NCBI RefSeq assembly: GCF_041261445.1
Contig: NZ_JBGCCU010000003.1
Coordinates: forward strand, 310,001-374,000
Source: Catenulispora sp. EB89
GTDB lineage: Bacteria; Actinomycetota; Actinomycetes; Streptomycetales; Catenulisporaceae
Length of the DNA stretch: 64,000 nt
Reading direction: 5' to 3'
The translations under genes and the position numbers were made by a program. How positions within the stretch are numbered: the first letter of the stretch is position 1; every line of letters starts with the position of its first letter. This document shows positions 36,501 to 44,563 of this stretch, piece after piece. The notes under the pieces are model-generated. The model was not told the origin of the DNA and searched no databases. It saw only the letters and a list, made by a program, of their open reading frames with translations.

Positions 36501-37095
36501 GGCGGCGGGGACACCCGAGCAGGTGCAGGCGGCGCTCACCGGGGACGGCGGCCGGGAGCCGGCGTCGATGGTGCAGATCATCGCGCACGGCACGGCGAGT
36601 TCGCGGCCGACGGCCTCGCGGCTTCTGCTGGCGCGGCCGGATGGGGCGGAGGAAGAGTCCGAAGACGACGGCGGCCCCGAATACCTCACGGTGGCCGAGA
36701 TCGTGGACGCCTCGCGGCCCGGCTCGCGAGACCGGTTCTCCTCGCTGGTCATCCTCGACTGCTGCGAGACCGACCTGAGCAGCCGCGACCACGACGAGGC
36801 GCTGACCCTCACCACGGCGTTCGTGGCGCGCGGCGCGACCGACGTGATCGGCTCCCGGTGGGCCGTCGACGACTGGGCGACCGCGGTCTGCATGGTCGTC
36901 TTCCACCACTATCTCGCCGGCGGCGGCCGTACTCCGGCCGAAGCCCTGCGGGCAGCCCAGCGCTGGATGCTGGACGCCGACCGGGAGCCGATTCCGGCGG
37001 TGAGCGAGCATCTGCTCCAGGAGATGCAGACGCCGTTGGACGACGTCTCGAAGTGGGCTCCGTTCATCCACCAGGGCAACGCAGGGCTTTCATAA
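33541..37095 (+). CDS. CHAT-domain protease 1 with long helical-repeat N-terminus
   Basis: The 1184-residue protein has a mainly alpha-helical N-terminal part (1-850) that looks like TPR-type repeats, and a C-terminal CHAT domain (about 855-1180), a caspase-HetF-related cysteine peptidase fold. The His of the dyad is H1016 in QIIAHGTA; the Cys is C1075 in LDCCETD, followed by the TTAFVARGATDVIGSRW strand and FHHYL helix typical of CHAT domains. A short ERQ repeat (about 823-833) interrupts the domain start. It is the first gene of the cluster, has its own terminator, and is preceded by GAGGAC and the shared motif. Substrate unknown; a signal-gated protease effector is inferred. Confidence 0.9.
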   Translation: MDHQDPSNLREEVQKLLPRAVALVAVGPSAAPPSAPDLDRMIEEASELEARAGTCLADDDASLGTLRVALGTLYAFRGNRFGWTDAHRAQALRCFRAARAGGHLTAVANLEAMLLFVVMLVPAKVADFGPDVTGKLGSMLALIREMQESGPIIADLHELRELIEEIVAAHPDDPRAAKLKAFSVTLNIWLRLMRDPSNVTTAEMRGHVEDLPVQPTGQIGALLGELMKQAENLERRQDPEVPSLPAAAETALAADQALPWDDLTILIEMCVPGALDRAEFQTLISSYEAEGTSRSLGIAAFGRLAMAVRTNDPQEVDRALRNLREVMNSPDAGEMAWLLTSVYPSLLSWSASSHGNRQDEAKALGLFQGDGLQTPDPELDEIGLVSGNLGQSLRISQAIEAEDESALAGLIAEFAQAGPTPDAFAEWQFLQPMQQALAKLALAVRRHDGDMAREAYAHLQVAREKPMPEAVRPLMESLASSAHMIVGALENQPVEVGKAVESARDLLMTDLGPYDGAVQTRMLLASGLMAQYLLLSDGPARAKFLGEAIDALEQAKDLLTERTGTQTASRVLWSLAEALRSRRDAARRDNRRAVALTRESLELVAGDVLLQLGAEHGLQTARTGALRGLRAAGWALEEYRVEDAIRVLELGRGLVLRATATAGTVPDRLRAVHEVELAEQWERSSAGSGKDAGRVGEVGGNGEAVSDAAVPGADAAQFNLPSDLRRRALEALRAPRTAASDAASGPGSDSQPQRDLLVVPTLAQIVGHLDRAGLDALVYLLPGTDDTAGKVLMVLRDGATRELPLTSLGKVDDYLDQSARRYQRLRSQERQERQERQEPTRDLEPETRWELSLDELCAWAGTAVMNRVIAALPFVPTPEAPGRVVLIPCGRLGLVPWHAALVAPRPSTAGLSRPPRACDVLVVSYAASADELVRSLSRRRTPYATDPVLVVDPSRTLRYAEEEAVTLRRTYLPAARLMGSVKGQEVEAAGTPEQVQAALTGDGGREPASMVQIIAHGTASSRPTASRLLLARPDGAEEESEDDGGPEYLTVAEIVDASRPGSRDRFSSLVILDCCETDLSSRDHDEALTLTTAFVARGATDVIGSRWAVDDWATAVCMVVFHHYLAGGGRTPAEALRAAQRWMLDADREPIPAVSEHLLQEMQTPLDDVSKWAPFIHQGNAGLS

Positions 37096-37130
37096 GGCTT
37101 TGACAGCCTGACGGCTTCACAGGCGCCCCT

Positions 37131-37169
37131 CACCTCGTCGACCACCTGGTCGGCGAGGTGCTTTCTTTC
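37131..37169 (+). terminator. Terminator after CHAT protein 1
   Basis: CACCTCG-T-CGACC (37131-37143) pairs with GGTCG-G-CGAGGTG (37148-37160) around ACCT, with one T-G wobble, and is followed by CTTTCTTTC. Confidence 0.8.
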
Positions 37170-37184
37170 GTGCCGCCCCTCCTC

Positions 37185-37193
37185 GTCCGTCAG
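37185..37193 (+). promoter_or_regulatory. Cluster motif GTCCGTCAG, copy 2
   Basis: Lies just downstream of the CHAT 1 terminator and 67 bases before ATG 37261, as expected for a promoter-proximal element of the next gene. Confidence 0.55.
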
Positions 37194-37231
37194 TAATCCA
37201 CCGCACAGCGTCACGGGTCTGGACCGGCTCT

Positions 37232-37240
37232 GTCCGTCAT
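37232..37240 (+). promoter_or_regulatory. Cluster motif GTCCGTCAT, copy 3
   Basis: Second copy in the same gap, 20 bases before ATG 37261 and just before the GGGAGGG ribosome-binding site. Confidence 0.55.
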
Positions 37241-37260
37241 ATCCGAACGGGAGGGATTGT

Positions 37261-38514
37261 ATGAGTTCTGGAGGAATCCTCATCGCGCCGCCGGCCGTGG
37301 CCGCCGCGGCGGCAGCAGCCACGATGCTGGCCGCGGGTGCAGCCGCGGTGCTGGTGGCACGTGCGGCGAACATGGCCGCCGAGGCCGCGTTCCGTGCGGT
37401 CGGCGACTATGGCGCCCGGCCGGAGGACCTGGCGGCCGCGCCGTCCGATGCCGAGATCATGGCGCGGATCTGGGGTGTGGTGGCGGCGAACGCGGTCGAG
37501 CTGAACAGCCGTATCAGTGCCCTGACGGCGCGGGCCGCCAAGGCCGGCGTCGCGGTCGACGTCCCGGCGCCGGTGAGCATCTCCGGCTGCACCGCGGCCG
37601 AGGCGTCGCGGCGTGCCGAGCTGACGGCGCAGCTGGTGGCCCGGGCGCAGGCGGCGGTGCGGGTCGCGGTGGCCGACGACGAGGCCAGGCACCTGGGCGC
37701 GTATCTGCCGCAGTACGTCATGGCCCGGCCGGATGCCGCCAAGGCTCTGAAGGAATACCAGCAGATACTGCAGAAACGGGGCGAGCAAGGCGAGTCGGCC
37801 GCGGCCGGCAGCGAGACGCCGATGAAGCCGACGCCGGCCGACGTCAAGGCGGTCCTGGCGACCCTGGACCCGGACGCCGACGAGCGCGAGCACCTGGAAG
37901 TGCTGGCCGCCGCGGCATGTGTCGCGCAGGACGACGCCCGCGAGGCGCGGTCGTACCTGGAGGGTCTGCGGGCCAAGGTGAGCGCGGTGAACGCGGCGGC
38001 CGCCCGGCGCCGGCTGACCGGGCAGTGGCTGGTGGTGCTGGAGGAGCAGTCGGCACTGGGCGATCCCCCGACGCCGTTCTCCGGCACGGCCGCGAAGCTG
38101 CGGGCCGTGGTGGCCGGCGACCGCGACCTGAGCGCGGATCTGCGGGCCGAGGGCGCCGAGGCCGCCGAGTGGGCCGCCGCGCAGGCGCGCTGCCGCTTCG
38201 TCAAGGGTCTGATGCGCTCGTGCCTGACCGATCTGGGCTACTCGCTGGAACCGGAGTTCGACGTGCGGCACTCGGGCGAGCTGCGGCTGGCCCGGCCGGA
38301 CTGGGGCTCCGAGCACTCGGCGGAGATCTGGATCGACAGCCACGGCACCGTACACGGCCGGGTCGTGCGCGCGCACGGCGTGGAGGGCGACGAAGCCGCG
38401 GCCCGGGAGCGGGAGCGCTGCGTCGGCTTCAACGCCGACATCCGGACGCTGGGCAGCCGGCTCGGCGCGGCCGTGGTCACCGACGAGGGCTACGTGCCGC
38501 AGGGGACATCATGA
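37261..38514 (+). CDS. Hypothetical Ala-rich protein of the CHAT/rSAM cluster (417 aa)
   Basis: No family is recognised. The N-terminus has a strongly hydrophobic Ala-rich segment (about 9-37) that could be a membrane helix. The middle (about 60-330) is predicted helical and Ala/Glu/Arg-rich, consistent with coiled coil. The C-terminal 90 residues look like a small alpha/beta domain (EIWIDSHGTVHGRVVRAHG). GGGAGGG precedes ATG 37261, with two copies of the cluster motif upstream. It sits between CHAT protein 1 and the first radical-SAM-type protein and could be a target or scaffold of either; that is inference from position. Confidence 0.75.
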   Translation: MSSGGILIAPPAVAAAAAAATMLAAGAAAVLVARAANMAAEAAFRAVGDYGARPEDLAAAPSDAEIMARIWGVVAANAVELNSRISALTARAAKAGVAVDVPAPVSISGCTAAEASRRAELTAQLVARAQAAVRVAVADDEARHLGAYLPQYVMARPDAAKALKEYQQILQKRGEQGESAAAGSETPMKPTPADVKAVLATLDPDADEREHLEVLAAAACVAQDDAREARSYLEGLRAKVSAVNAAAARRRLTGQWLVVLEEQSALGDPPTPFSGTAAKLRAVVAGDRDLSADLRAEGAEAAEWAAAQARCRFVKGLMRSCLTDLGYSLEPEFDVRHSGELRLARPDWGSEHSAEIWIDSHGTVHGRVVRAHGVEGDEAAARERERCVGFNADIRTLGSRLGAAVVTDEGYVPQGTS

Positions 38515-38531
38515 TGCGCTCCGTCGAGGCC

Positions 38532-38540
38532 GTCCGTCAG
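38532..38540 (+). promoter_or_regulatory. Cluster motif GTCCGTCAG, copy 4
   Basis: Located in the 157-bp gap before the first radical-SAM-type gene, 131 bases upstream of its ATG. Confidence 0.5.
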
Positions 38541-38671
38541 CACAACCACGATGACCCGTCGCCGAACGGGGAGGGGACGATCGGCGGCGTCACCGGGGGG
38601 AACGGTCCCGGGCCGGCGTCTGACGACGCTCAGGCCCGGGACCGGGCCCGGCACGGCCGGAGGACTCCGGC

Positions 38672-39406
38672 ATGAGCGCCCCGACACTCCGGATCAGCCG
38701 GAGCCACTATCCCGTCACCGCCCTCGGCCCCGGAATCCGCCTCGGGGTATGGGTGCAGGGATGCCCGCTGGCCTGCCACGGCTGCATGTCCCGGGACACC
38801 TGGGACGCCGCCGGCGGCGTCGACGTCGCGGTCGAGGATCTGATCGACCGCTGGCGGACCGCGCTGGCCGACGGGGCCACCGGGCTGACCGTCAGCGGCG
38901 GCGAACCGCTGGAGCAGGCCGGGCCGCTCGCGGAGTTCCTGCGGCGCGCGGCCGAGGTCCGCGCTGCGGTCCGTGCCGACGGCGCGGTCGCTGCGGCAGC
39001 CGGCTACGGCGAGGCCGACATCCTGCTGTACACCGGGTACGAGCTCGCCGAGCTCGACGAGGAGCAGCTGGCCGCGACGCGGTACGCGGACGCGCTGATC
39101 AGCGGCCGTTATGAGGCCGGGCAGCCGACGGATCTGGTGTGGCGCGGCTCCGCGAACCAGCGGCTGAGGCCGCTCACCGAGCTGGGGCTCCGGCGCTACG
39201 CGGTTTCCGTGGACAAGCATGTGCCCGCTCCCCCGCTGCAACTGCGCGTGGACGAATCAGGGGTCTGGGTCATCGGGGTGCCTCGGCCCGGCACCCTGAG
39301 CCGTATCGACCGGACGCTGCGGCAGGCCGGGCTGGTCGTGGACGGGGTCACCTGGCGGGCTTCCGGCAAGAAAGAAAGCGAGGTGCTGCCATGTCCGAAC
39401 GACTGA
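38672..39406 (+). CDS. 4Fe-4S single-cluster radical-SAM-type protein 1 (activase-like)
   Basis: The 244-residue protein has the radical SAM cluster motif CX3CX2C at C31, C35 and C38 (GCPLACHGC), then a SAM-binding SGGEP motif, a LLYTGYELAELD strand-helix, an ISGRYE segment and WRGSANQR. The size and order match the short activating-enzyme group (NrdG/PflA-like) that uses one 4Fe-4S cluster and SAM. No glycyl-radical enzyme is encoded nearby, so the target may be a cluster protein. The 3' end overlaps the next gene by 16 bp. A paralogue with the same cysteine positions ends the cluster at 55801. Confidence 0.9.
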   Translation: MSAPTLRISRSHYPVTALGPGIRLGVWVQGCPLACHGCMSRDTWDAAGGVDVAVEDLIDRWRTALADGATGLTVSGGEPLEQAGPLAEFLRRAAEVRAAVRADGAVAAAAGYGEADILLYTGYELAELDEEQLAATRYADALISGRYEAGQPTDLVWRGSANQRLRPLTELGLRRYAVSVDKHVPAPPLQLRVDESGVWVIGVPRPGTLSRIDRTLRQAGLVVDGVTWRASGKKESEVLPCPND

Positions 39407-42400
39407 CGCGCTTCGAGGGATTCCGGGACTCGGTGCGCGCCCGAATGACGGATGCGCTCGCGCAGGAGTTGAACGTGCTGTGGAACCGGGCCGCCGCGGC
39501 CGGGGTCGAGCCCGAGCGGATGGCTGCGGCGTTGGAGACCTGGCGCGGCCGGATGCAACGGGCCGCGCACGGCAGGGTCGGTGGGGCGGCGACGTCGTTC
39601 GTCAGCACGTCGTACGTCAGCACGCCGTTCGTCAGTCGGACCGCCGAACTCGGGCAGCTCGTCGATCTGGTGCGCCAGGCCGGATCGGGGCGGGCCGGCA
39701 CGGCGATGATCGCCGGCGAGGCGGGTGTCGGGAAGACGCGGTTGATCGCCGAGTTCACCGAGCAGGCTCGCCACGACCTCAACGCGCATGTGTTGTCGGG
39801 TTCGTGCGTCAAGCTCGGCGACGGGGTCCTGCCGTACGCGCCGCTGGTCGAGTCGCTGCGTGCGCTGCTCTGGGAGAAGGGTCCTGAGATGGTGCGGCAG
39901 GTGGCCGGGCCGGCGTGGAACGATCTGGCCGATCTGGTCTCGGATGTCGCAGGGGGCGGTTTCGGGAGCGGTGGCGGTGGCTCGGCTGGTGCCGCCGGGC
40001 CGGACGTGGGAGTGCCGGGACGGTTGCGGATCTTCAACGCCGTGCGGCGGATGCTGGAACGGCTCGGCACGACCGCGCCGGTGGTGCTGGTCTTCGAGGA
40101 CCTGCACTGGGCCGACCAGTCGACGCTGGATCTGGTCTCGTATCTGACGCACACGATGGCCGACGAACGGACGCTGTTGGCGTGCAGCCACCGGTCCGCG
40201 CTGCCGGCGGGGCACCGGCTGCGGAAGATGCTGGCCGAGCCGGGATTCGGGCCGCGGGTGACGAGTATGGAGTTGCCGCGCTTCACCGAGGCGGAGCTGA
40301 CCTTGTTCCTCGACGAGTTCGCGCCGCTGGATCGGGACGCGACGCGGCGGTACTACGAGGTCTGCGACGGCAACGCGTTCTTCGCTGAGCAGTTGGCGGT
40401 GTCCGGGGTGTTGAGCGGGCCGGCCGACTCGGTCGAGGAGCCCGTGCCGCGGTCCGTCGAGGAGTTGGTGCTGGCTCGGGTTTCCGCGCTCAGTGCGGCG
40501 GCTCGGCGCGTCCTGCGGATCGCGTCGGCGGCACGTCGGGTCGACGATCGGTTGCTGGAGGCGGTGAGCGGGCTGGAGCCCGATGTCCTCGACGAGGCAC
40601 TGAACGAGTGCCAGGACCAGGGCATGCTGGTTCTGGACGCGGTCGAGGGCCGGTACGTCGTGCCGCACGCGCTGCTCGGCTCGGCGGTCTACAAGGCGAT
40701 GGCTCCGCGAGAGCGCCGGTGTCTGCATGGTGAGGTCGCTCAGGCGCTGGCTGCGGGCGCCGGGGGTGCTTTCGCCAGGGACTGGGGCGTCGCGGTGGAG
40801 GTGGCGCACCACTGGCATCGGGCGCGGCGTCGTCCGGAGGCGCTGGTCGCGGCCGTGCGGGCCGGGGAGACGACGATGCGGGTGCGCGGCTTCCCCGAGG
40901 CGGTGGGCCACTATCGACGGGCACTGACTTTGTGGGAGCAGGTGGCCGAGCCGGAGGAGTCGGCGCACTGTTCCCGCGAGCAGATCCTGCTCGCATTGGC
41001 GGACGCGGCCCGGTGGGCCGGGCACGCCGGGCAGGCCGTCGCGCATGTGCAGGAGGCGGTCGACGCCGCGGGACCGCATGCGAACCCGCGGCGCTTGGGC
41101 GAGTTGTACGAGCGGCTGGGCAGCTACCAGCGGGAGGCGCGGGTGGTGCCCGAGGACGGCCACGCGTACGCCGAGGCCGTGCGGCTGTTGGCGCAGGCCG
41201 CGCCGGACGAGGCGGTGTACGCCCGGGCGTTGTCCGGGCTGGCGATGGCCGAGGTGCGGGCGGGGGCGTACGACACGGCGCTGGACCGTGCGCAGGAGGC
41301 GGTGGCGCTGGCGCACGACTGCGGCGACGCCGCCGCGGAGAACAAGGCGCTCAACGCGGCCGGCGTGGCGCTGGCCGTCAGCGGCCGGACGGCGGAGAGC
41401 GAGCCGGTGCTGCGGCAGGCGCTGGACGTCGCGGACCGCGCCGACCGCCTAGAGGACGTGCTGCGCACGTACAGCAACCTCGCGCGAACGCTGGCCTTCA
41501 CCGGCGACACGGCCGGCTCGGCCGACCAGGCCCGCGCCGGCCTCCGACGCGCCCAGGCGCTGGGGCTGGCGGGCACGCGCCTCGGCGGCGCACTGGCCGG
41601 CAACGCCGGCTCGTCGCTGATGCTGCTGGGGCACTGGAACGAGGCCACGGACCTGCTGAACGAGGCGCTGGCGGACCGCCCGCACGCCGAGAACACCGCC
41701 CGCCTACGGCTGACCCTGGCCGGCATCGAGGTGGAACGCGGCCGGTTCGCCGACGCGGAGACCCTGATCGACGAACTGCGCGGACAGCACAGCGGCGACC
41801 CGTGGCTCACCGCGGCACTGCACGCCTGCGAGGCGGAGCTCTGGTGCTGGCGCGGGCAACCGGTCCGGGCCTACGGGGCGGCGTGCCGGGGTCTGGAGGG
41901 CACCGACAACGCACTGATGCGCCTCCGCCTGTGCGCGGTGGGGCTCCGGGCAGCGGCCGACCACCGCCTGCGGCACTCGAGCGGGATTCCGGCGGCGGGC
42001 GGGGACCTGGTCGACATCGCCACGGAGGAGGCGGCGACGCTGCCGGAGACCGCGGTGGTGCAGCTGCTGCGGCGACAGTGCGAGGCCGAGCATCGGAGGG
42101 CGTCGGCGGCGGACTCGCCGGAGGACTGGGCCGCGGTCGCCGCGGGTTGGGACGGGGTGGAGCGGCCGTATCCGGCGGCGTACGCGCGATGGCGGGAGGC
42201 AACTGCGGCAGTGCGCGATGGCGCGGCGGGAGCGGTGGCGACGGCGACTCAGGCCGCTGAGGCCGCGGCTCGGCTCGGGGCGGAGCCTTTGCGGGCTGAG
42301 GCGGCGCGGTTGGTCGCGCGGTTGGGGGGCGGGGGCACGGCGGGCGGCCTGACCGGCGATATCGCAGCCGAGAGCAAGACAATCGGCATCGCAGTGGACG

Positions 42401-42690
42401 AACATGTGGCCAGCAGCGACACGGCGGGCGGTAGCGCGGCGCGTGATGCAGCGGCAGGCAGTGCGGTGGCGCCCGAACTCGGCATCGCGTCCCTGACCCC
42501 GCGCGAGGCCGATGTGCTCCGGCTGCTCGCCACCGGCTGCTCCAATCGCGAGATCGGGAGTCGCTTCCAGCTCGCCGAGGGCACTGTGGCCACGCATGTG
42601 CATCGCATCATGCGCAAGCTCGGGGTGCAGAACCGGACCGAGGCGGCGTTGTGGGCCGTCAGGAATGGGCTTGGGGCGGAGGGCGAGTAG
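39391..42690 (+). CDS. Large LuxR-family ATP-binding regulator 1 (LAL/STAND-like)
   Basis: The 1099-residue protein has an N-terminal extension (1-75), an AAA/STAND-type ATPase (Walker A GEAGVGKT with K115; Walker B VVLVFEDLHWAD with D237), a long helical TPR-like middle (about 430-1000), and a C-terminal LuxR helix-turn-helix (1035-1092; LTPREADVLRLL, REIGSRFQLAEGTVATHVHRI). Such proteins are signal- and ATP-gated transcription activators. ATG 39391 overlaps the radical-SAM-type gene and has GAGGTG upstream. A paralogue is at 44564. It may activate the cluster, but this is not shown. Confidence 0.93.
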   Translation: MSERLTRFEGFRDSVRARMTDALAQELNVLWNRAAAAGVEPERMAAALETWRGRMQRAAHGRVGGAATSFVSTSYVSTPFVSRTAELGQLVDLVRQAGSGRAGTAMIAGEAGVGKTRLIAEFTEQARHDLNAHVLSGSCVKLGDGVLPYAPLVESLRALLWEKGPEMVRQVAGPAWNDLADLVSDVAGGGFGSGGGGSAGAAGPDVGVPGRLRIFNAVRRMLERLGTTAPVVLVFEDLHWADQSTLDLVSYLTHTMADERTLLACSHRSALPAGHRLRKMLAEPGFGPRVTSMELPRFTEAELTLFLDEFAPLDRDATRRYYEVCDGNAFFAEQLAVSGVLSGPADSVEEPVPRSVEELVLARVSALSAAARRVLRIASAARRVDDRLLEAVSGLEPDVLDEALNECQDQGMLVLDAVEGRYVVPHALLGSAVYKAMAPRERRCLHGEVAQALAAGAGGAFARDWGVAVEVAHHWHRARRRPEALVAAVRAGETTMRVRGFPEAVGHYRRALTLWEQVAEPEESAHCSREQILLALADAARWAGHAGQAVAHVQEAVDAAGPHANPRRLGELYERLGSYQREARVVPEDGHAYAEAVRLLAQAAPDEAVYARALSGLAMAEVRAGAYDTALDRAQEAVALAHDCGDAAAENKALNAAGVALAVSGRTAESEPVLRQALDVADRADRLEDVLRTYSNLARTLAFTGDTAGSADQARAGLRRAQALGLAGTRLGGALAGNAGSSLMLLGHWNEATDLLNEALADRPHAENTARLRLTLAGIEVERGRFADAETLIDELRGQHSGDPWLTAALHACEAELWCWRGQPVRAYGAACRGLEGTDNALMRLRLCAVGLRAAADHRLRHSSGIPAAGGDLVDIATEEAATLPETAVVQLLRRQCEAEHRRASAADSPEDWAAVAAGWDGVERPYPAAYARWREATAAVRDGAAGAVATATQAAEAAARLGAEPLRAEAARLVARLGGGGTAGGLTGDIAAESKTIGIAVDEHVASSDTAGGSAARDAAAGSAVAPELGIASLTPREADVLRLLATGCSNREIGSRFQLAEGTVATHVHRIMRKLGVQNRTEAALWAVRNGLGAEGE

Positions 42691-42745
42691 GGGTTCTCCG
42701 GCGGCGTCGCCCCGGCCGTGGCGGGTCGGGGTGGCGTCGCGGCGT

Positions 42746-42754
42746 GTCCGTCAG
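42746..42754 (+). promoter_or_regulatory. Cluster motif GTCCGTCAG, copy 5
   Basis: Lies 56 bases after the LuxR 1 stop and 359 bases before the sigma-like gene, so its relation to that start is less direct than at the other sites. Confidence 0.45.
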
Positions 42755-42791
42755 GGTCACAGGGTGCTGAGAATGCTCGCGGATGCCTCGC

Positions 42792-42852
42792 CGTGCGGGG
42801 TAATGGAAGCGTCTACGCGGGCCGGCGCCGAGGTCGCGTGGGGGTAATGGAA
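42792..42852 (+). repeat. Direct repeat CGTG(C)GGGGTAATGGAA
   Basis: Copies at 42792-42808 and 42837-42852 differ by one inserted base and lie about 45 bp apart, a spacing close to four helical turns; possibly a pair of activator sites. Confidence 0.5.
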
Positions 42853-43113
42853 TCTCAGCGATCGGCGTCGCAGGGCTCTCCGTCGGCCGCTTCGGGGCCC
42901 TGGCACGTACTTAGTTATTAGTGTCTTTCTTCTTACCGCTAGCCGGGATACGGCGCGGCTCCTTACCGTGAAATCGCCTCGGAAAACACGATTTCCGAGT
43001 CCGGCTTCCGGACCATCCCTGCTGATCTTACGCGCTCCGCTGCACGTACGGCGCGCGATTTCGGCATCCGTGAAACGGCCTGCGGAAGCGGTAGAAGGAG
43101 AAAGGGACGCGGC

Positions 43114-44142
43114 ATGGCCGACAAGAACCCGGAACACGAGAATGACGAAGAGGAAATCAAGAAGGCGGCTCGGGAAGGGCGGTTGGGGGATTACCTGGCG
43201 CAGAATCCCGACACCGCCAAGCCGGCGCTGTACCGGTTCGTCATGGAGGTCGTCTTCGAGCGCCTGACGCGCCGCTTGGAGCGCGGGCGGGGACACCACC
43301 GGTGTGCCGCCAGTGCGGACTTTCTGCTGCCCGAGTGTCATGATCGTTTTCAGGACGATGTCGAGGCCGCGCTGAACGACCTTGACAAGCACTCCACCAA
43401 GCAGATCGCGAATCTCGGCGGCTGGATAGCCTCGCGGCTGAACGCCGTCACTGTAGATGCCAATCGCAAGCGTCGTGGCGAGCGCGGTGCCCAGCAGCGG
43501 CCGCGGCTGCCGCTGTGGCTGGGCGACGCCCTCGGCCAGGATCAGTGGCTGCTCGCCTTGGCCCTGGACCTCCTGACCTGGGTCGGGGTGCCGACCGTGG
43601 CGCCCGGGGGGCTCTGGCCGCTCGGCGCCTGGGCCGACAAGCGCGCGGCGTTCACCGGCGATCCCGGTGTCACCGAGCGGCAGGTCGCCACCGATGTCGA
43701 GCGCGTGCTGGCCGCCATGAAGCAGAATCCGGCCTGGTACGAGCGCTACGTCGAGCGCCCGCTGGGGCACAAGCAGGCGCCTCTCATGTGCGCGCCGCGT
43801 GCCGACGGCGACACCGAGCGCGAGCCCGACTACGTCTGCTGCGCCGGCCCGGACCAGTCGGCCGAGGCCGAGCTGCACGAGCTGGCCGCCCGCGTGATCG
43901 ACCGGGTCGAGGCCCGCCTGCGGACCGGCGACGACCCGCGCACCGCCCTCGCGGACAGCCTCACCGAGGTCTTCCACGGCGGCACCGGCTCCGAACACCT
44001 CGACCGCACCCCCGGCAGCGCCCCCGACCTCGACGAGCGCGTGGCCCGGATGATCGAGGACCCCGAGGCCCTGGCCCGCGTGACCGAGGTGCTGCTGGAC
44101 ATCCTGCTCGATGCGCTGGCGCAGGACGAAGAAGACACGTGA
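43114..44142 (+). CDS. Hypothetical cluster protein, possible sigma-region-2-like fold (342 aa)
   Basis: The family is not firmly recognised. After a charged N-terminus there is a helical region (about 35-125) with an FQDDVEAALNDL helix and GWIASRLNAVTVDANRKRRG, which resembles region 2 of sigma-70 factors, where a W-x-x-x-I-A-x-N-x-x-x-D-x-x-R-R helix binds the -10. No region-4 helix-turn-helix is evident; the rest (about 130-342) includes a Leu/Trp-rich hydrophobic stretch and an acidic tail. If it is sigma-like it could read the repeated TCCGTCA motif, but this is a hypothesis. GGAGAAAGGGA precedes ATG 43114. Confidence 0.7.
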   Translation: MADKNPEHENDEEEIKKAAREGRLGDYLAQNPDTAKPALYRFVMEVVFERLTRRLERGRGHHRCAASADFLLPECHDRFQDDVEAALNDLDKHSTKQIANLGGWIASRLNAVTVDANRKRRGERGAQQRPRLPLWLGDALGQDQWLLALALDLLTWVGVPTVAPGGLWPLGAWADKRAAFTGDPGVTERQVATDVERVLAAMKQNPAWYERYVERPLGHKQAPLMCAPRADGDTEREPDYVCCAGPDQSAEAELHELAARVIDRVEARLRTGDDPRTALADSLTEVFHGGTGSEHLDRTPGSAPDLDERVARMIEDPEALARVTEVLLDILLDALAQDEEDT

Positions 44143-44246
44143 GGCCACCACATCTGGCCTGGAGGAACGCTTCCAGGCCAGGTGCCCCACCGGACCGGCG
44201 GCACTCCGCGACGACCGTCGGTCAGAACCTGTCTGGAAGGAGACCC

Positions 44247-44477
44247 GTGAATTCCAGCGAGAACGCCACCGCCGCAACGGCCACGGCCGTCGCGGCCGAC
44301 CGGGAAGACGCCGCGCTCCGTACCGCCGCCGCGACGCGGAGCCCGCACAAGGCAGTCAGGGCTTTGAAACACGCCGCAGACCGCTCAGGGATGCCCCGCC
44401 AACGTCGCAGAGTCCTGCGGCGGCAAGGAAAATCTCCCTGCTCAACCGGCCAGCCTATCGTCGGCGGCACGGCATGA
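44247..44477 (+). CDS. Small basic hypothetical protein (76 aa)
   Basis: The frame opens with GTG 44247 behind a strong AAGGAGA at the right distance. The product is Ala-rich at the N-terminus (ENATAATATAVAADRED) and Arg/Lys-rich after residue 25. No family is recognised. It lies between the sigma-like gene and LuxR ATPase 2. The ribosome-binding site is the main evidence for it. Confidence 0.45.
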   Translation: MNSSENATAATATAVAADREDAALRTAAATRSPHKAVRALKHAADRSGMPRQRRRVLRRQGKSPCSTGQPIVGGTA

Positions 44478-44563
44478 TGCCGAATGTTCGGTATCTCCAG
44501 CTCACGGAACCAGAATCCGTCATTGGGTACCGGTGTCCACCGTGGTCGCGCCACAATGACGCC

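Larger units (their letters stand above)
42691..43113 (+). other. 423-bp gap with motif and direct repeat before the sigma-like gene
   Basis: It contains cluster motif copy 5, an almost perfect direct repeat, and an AT-richer stretch (42904-42945, including TTAGTTATTAGTGT). A GGAGAAAGGGA ribosome-binding region ends it. No further gene is supported. It is the longest untranslated stretch in the cluster and probably the main regulatory region of its second half. Confidence 0.6.
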
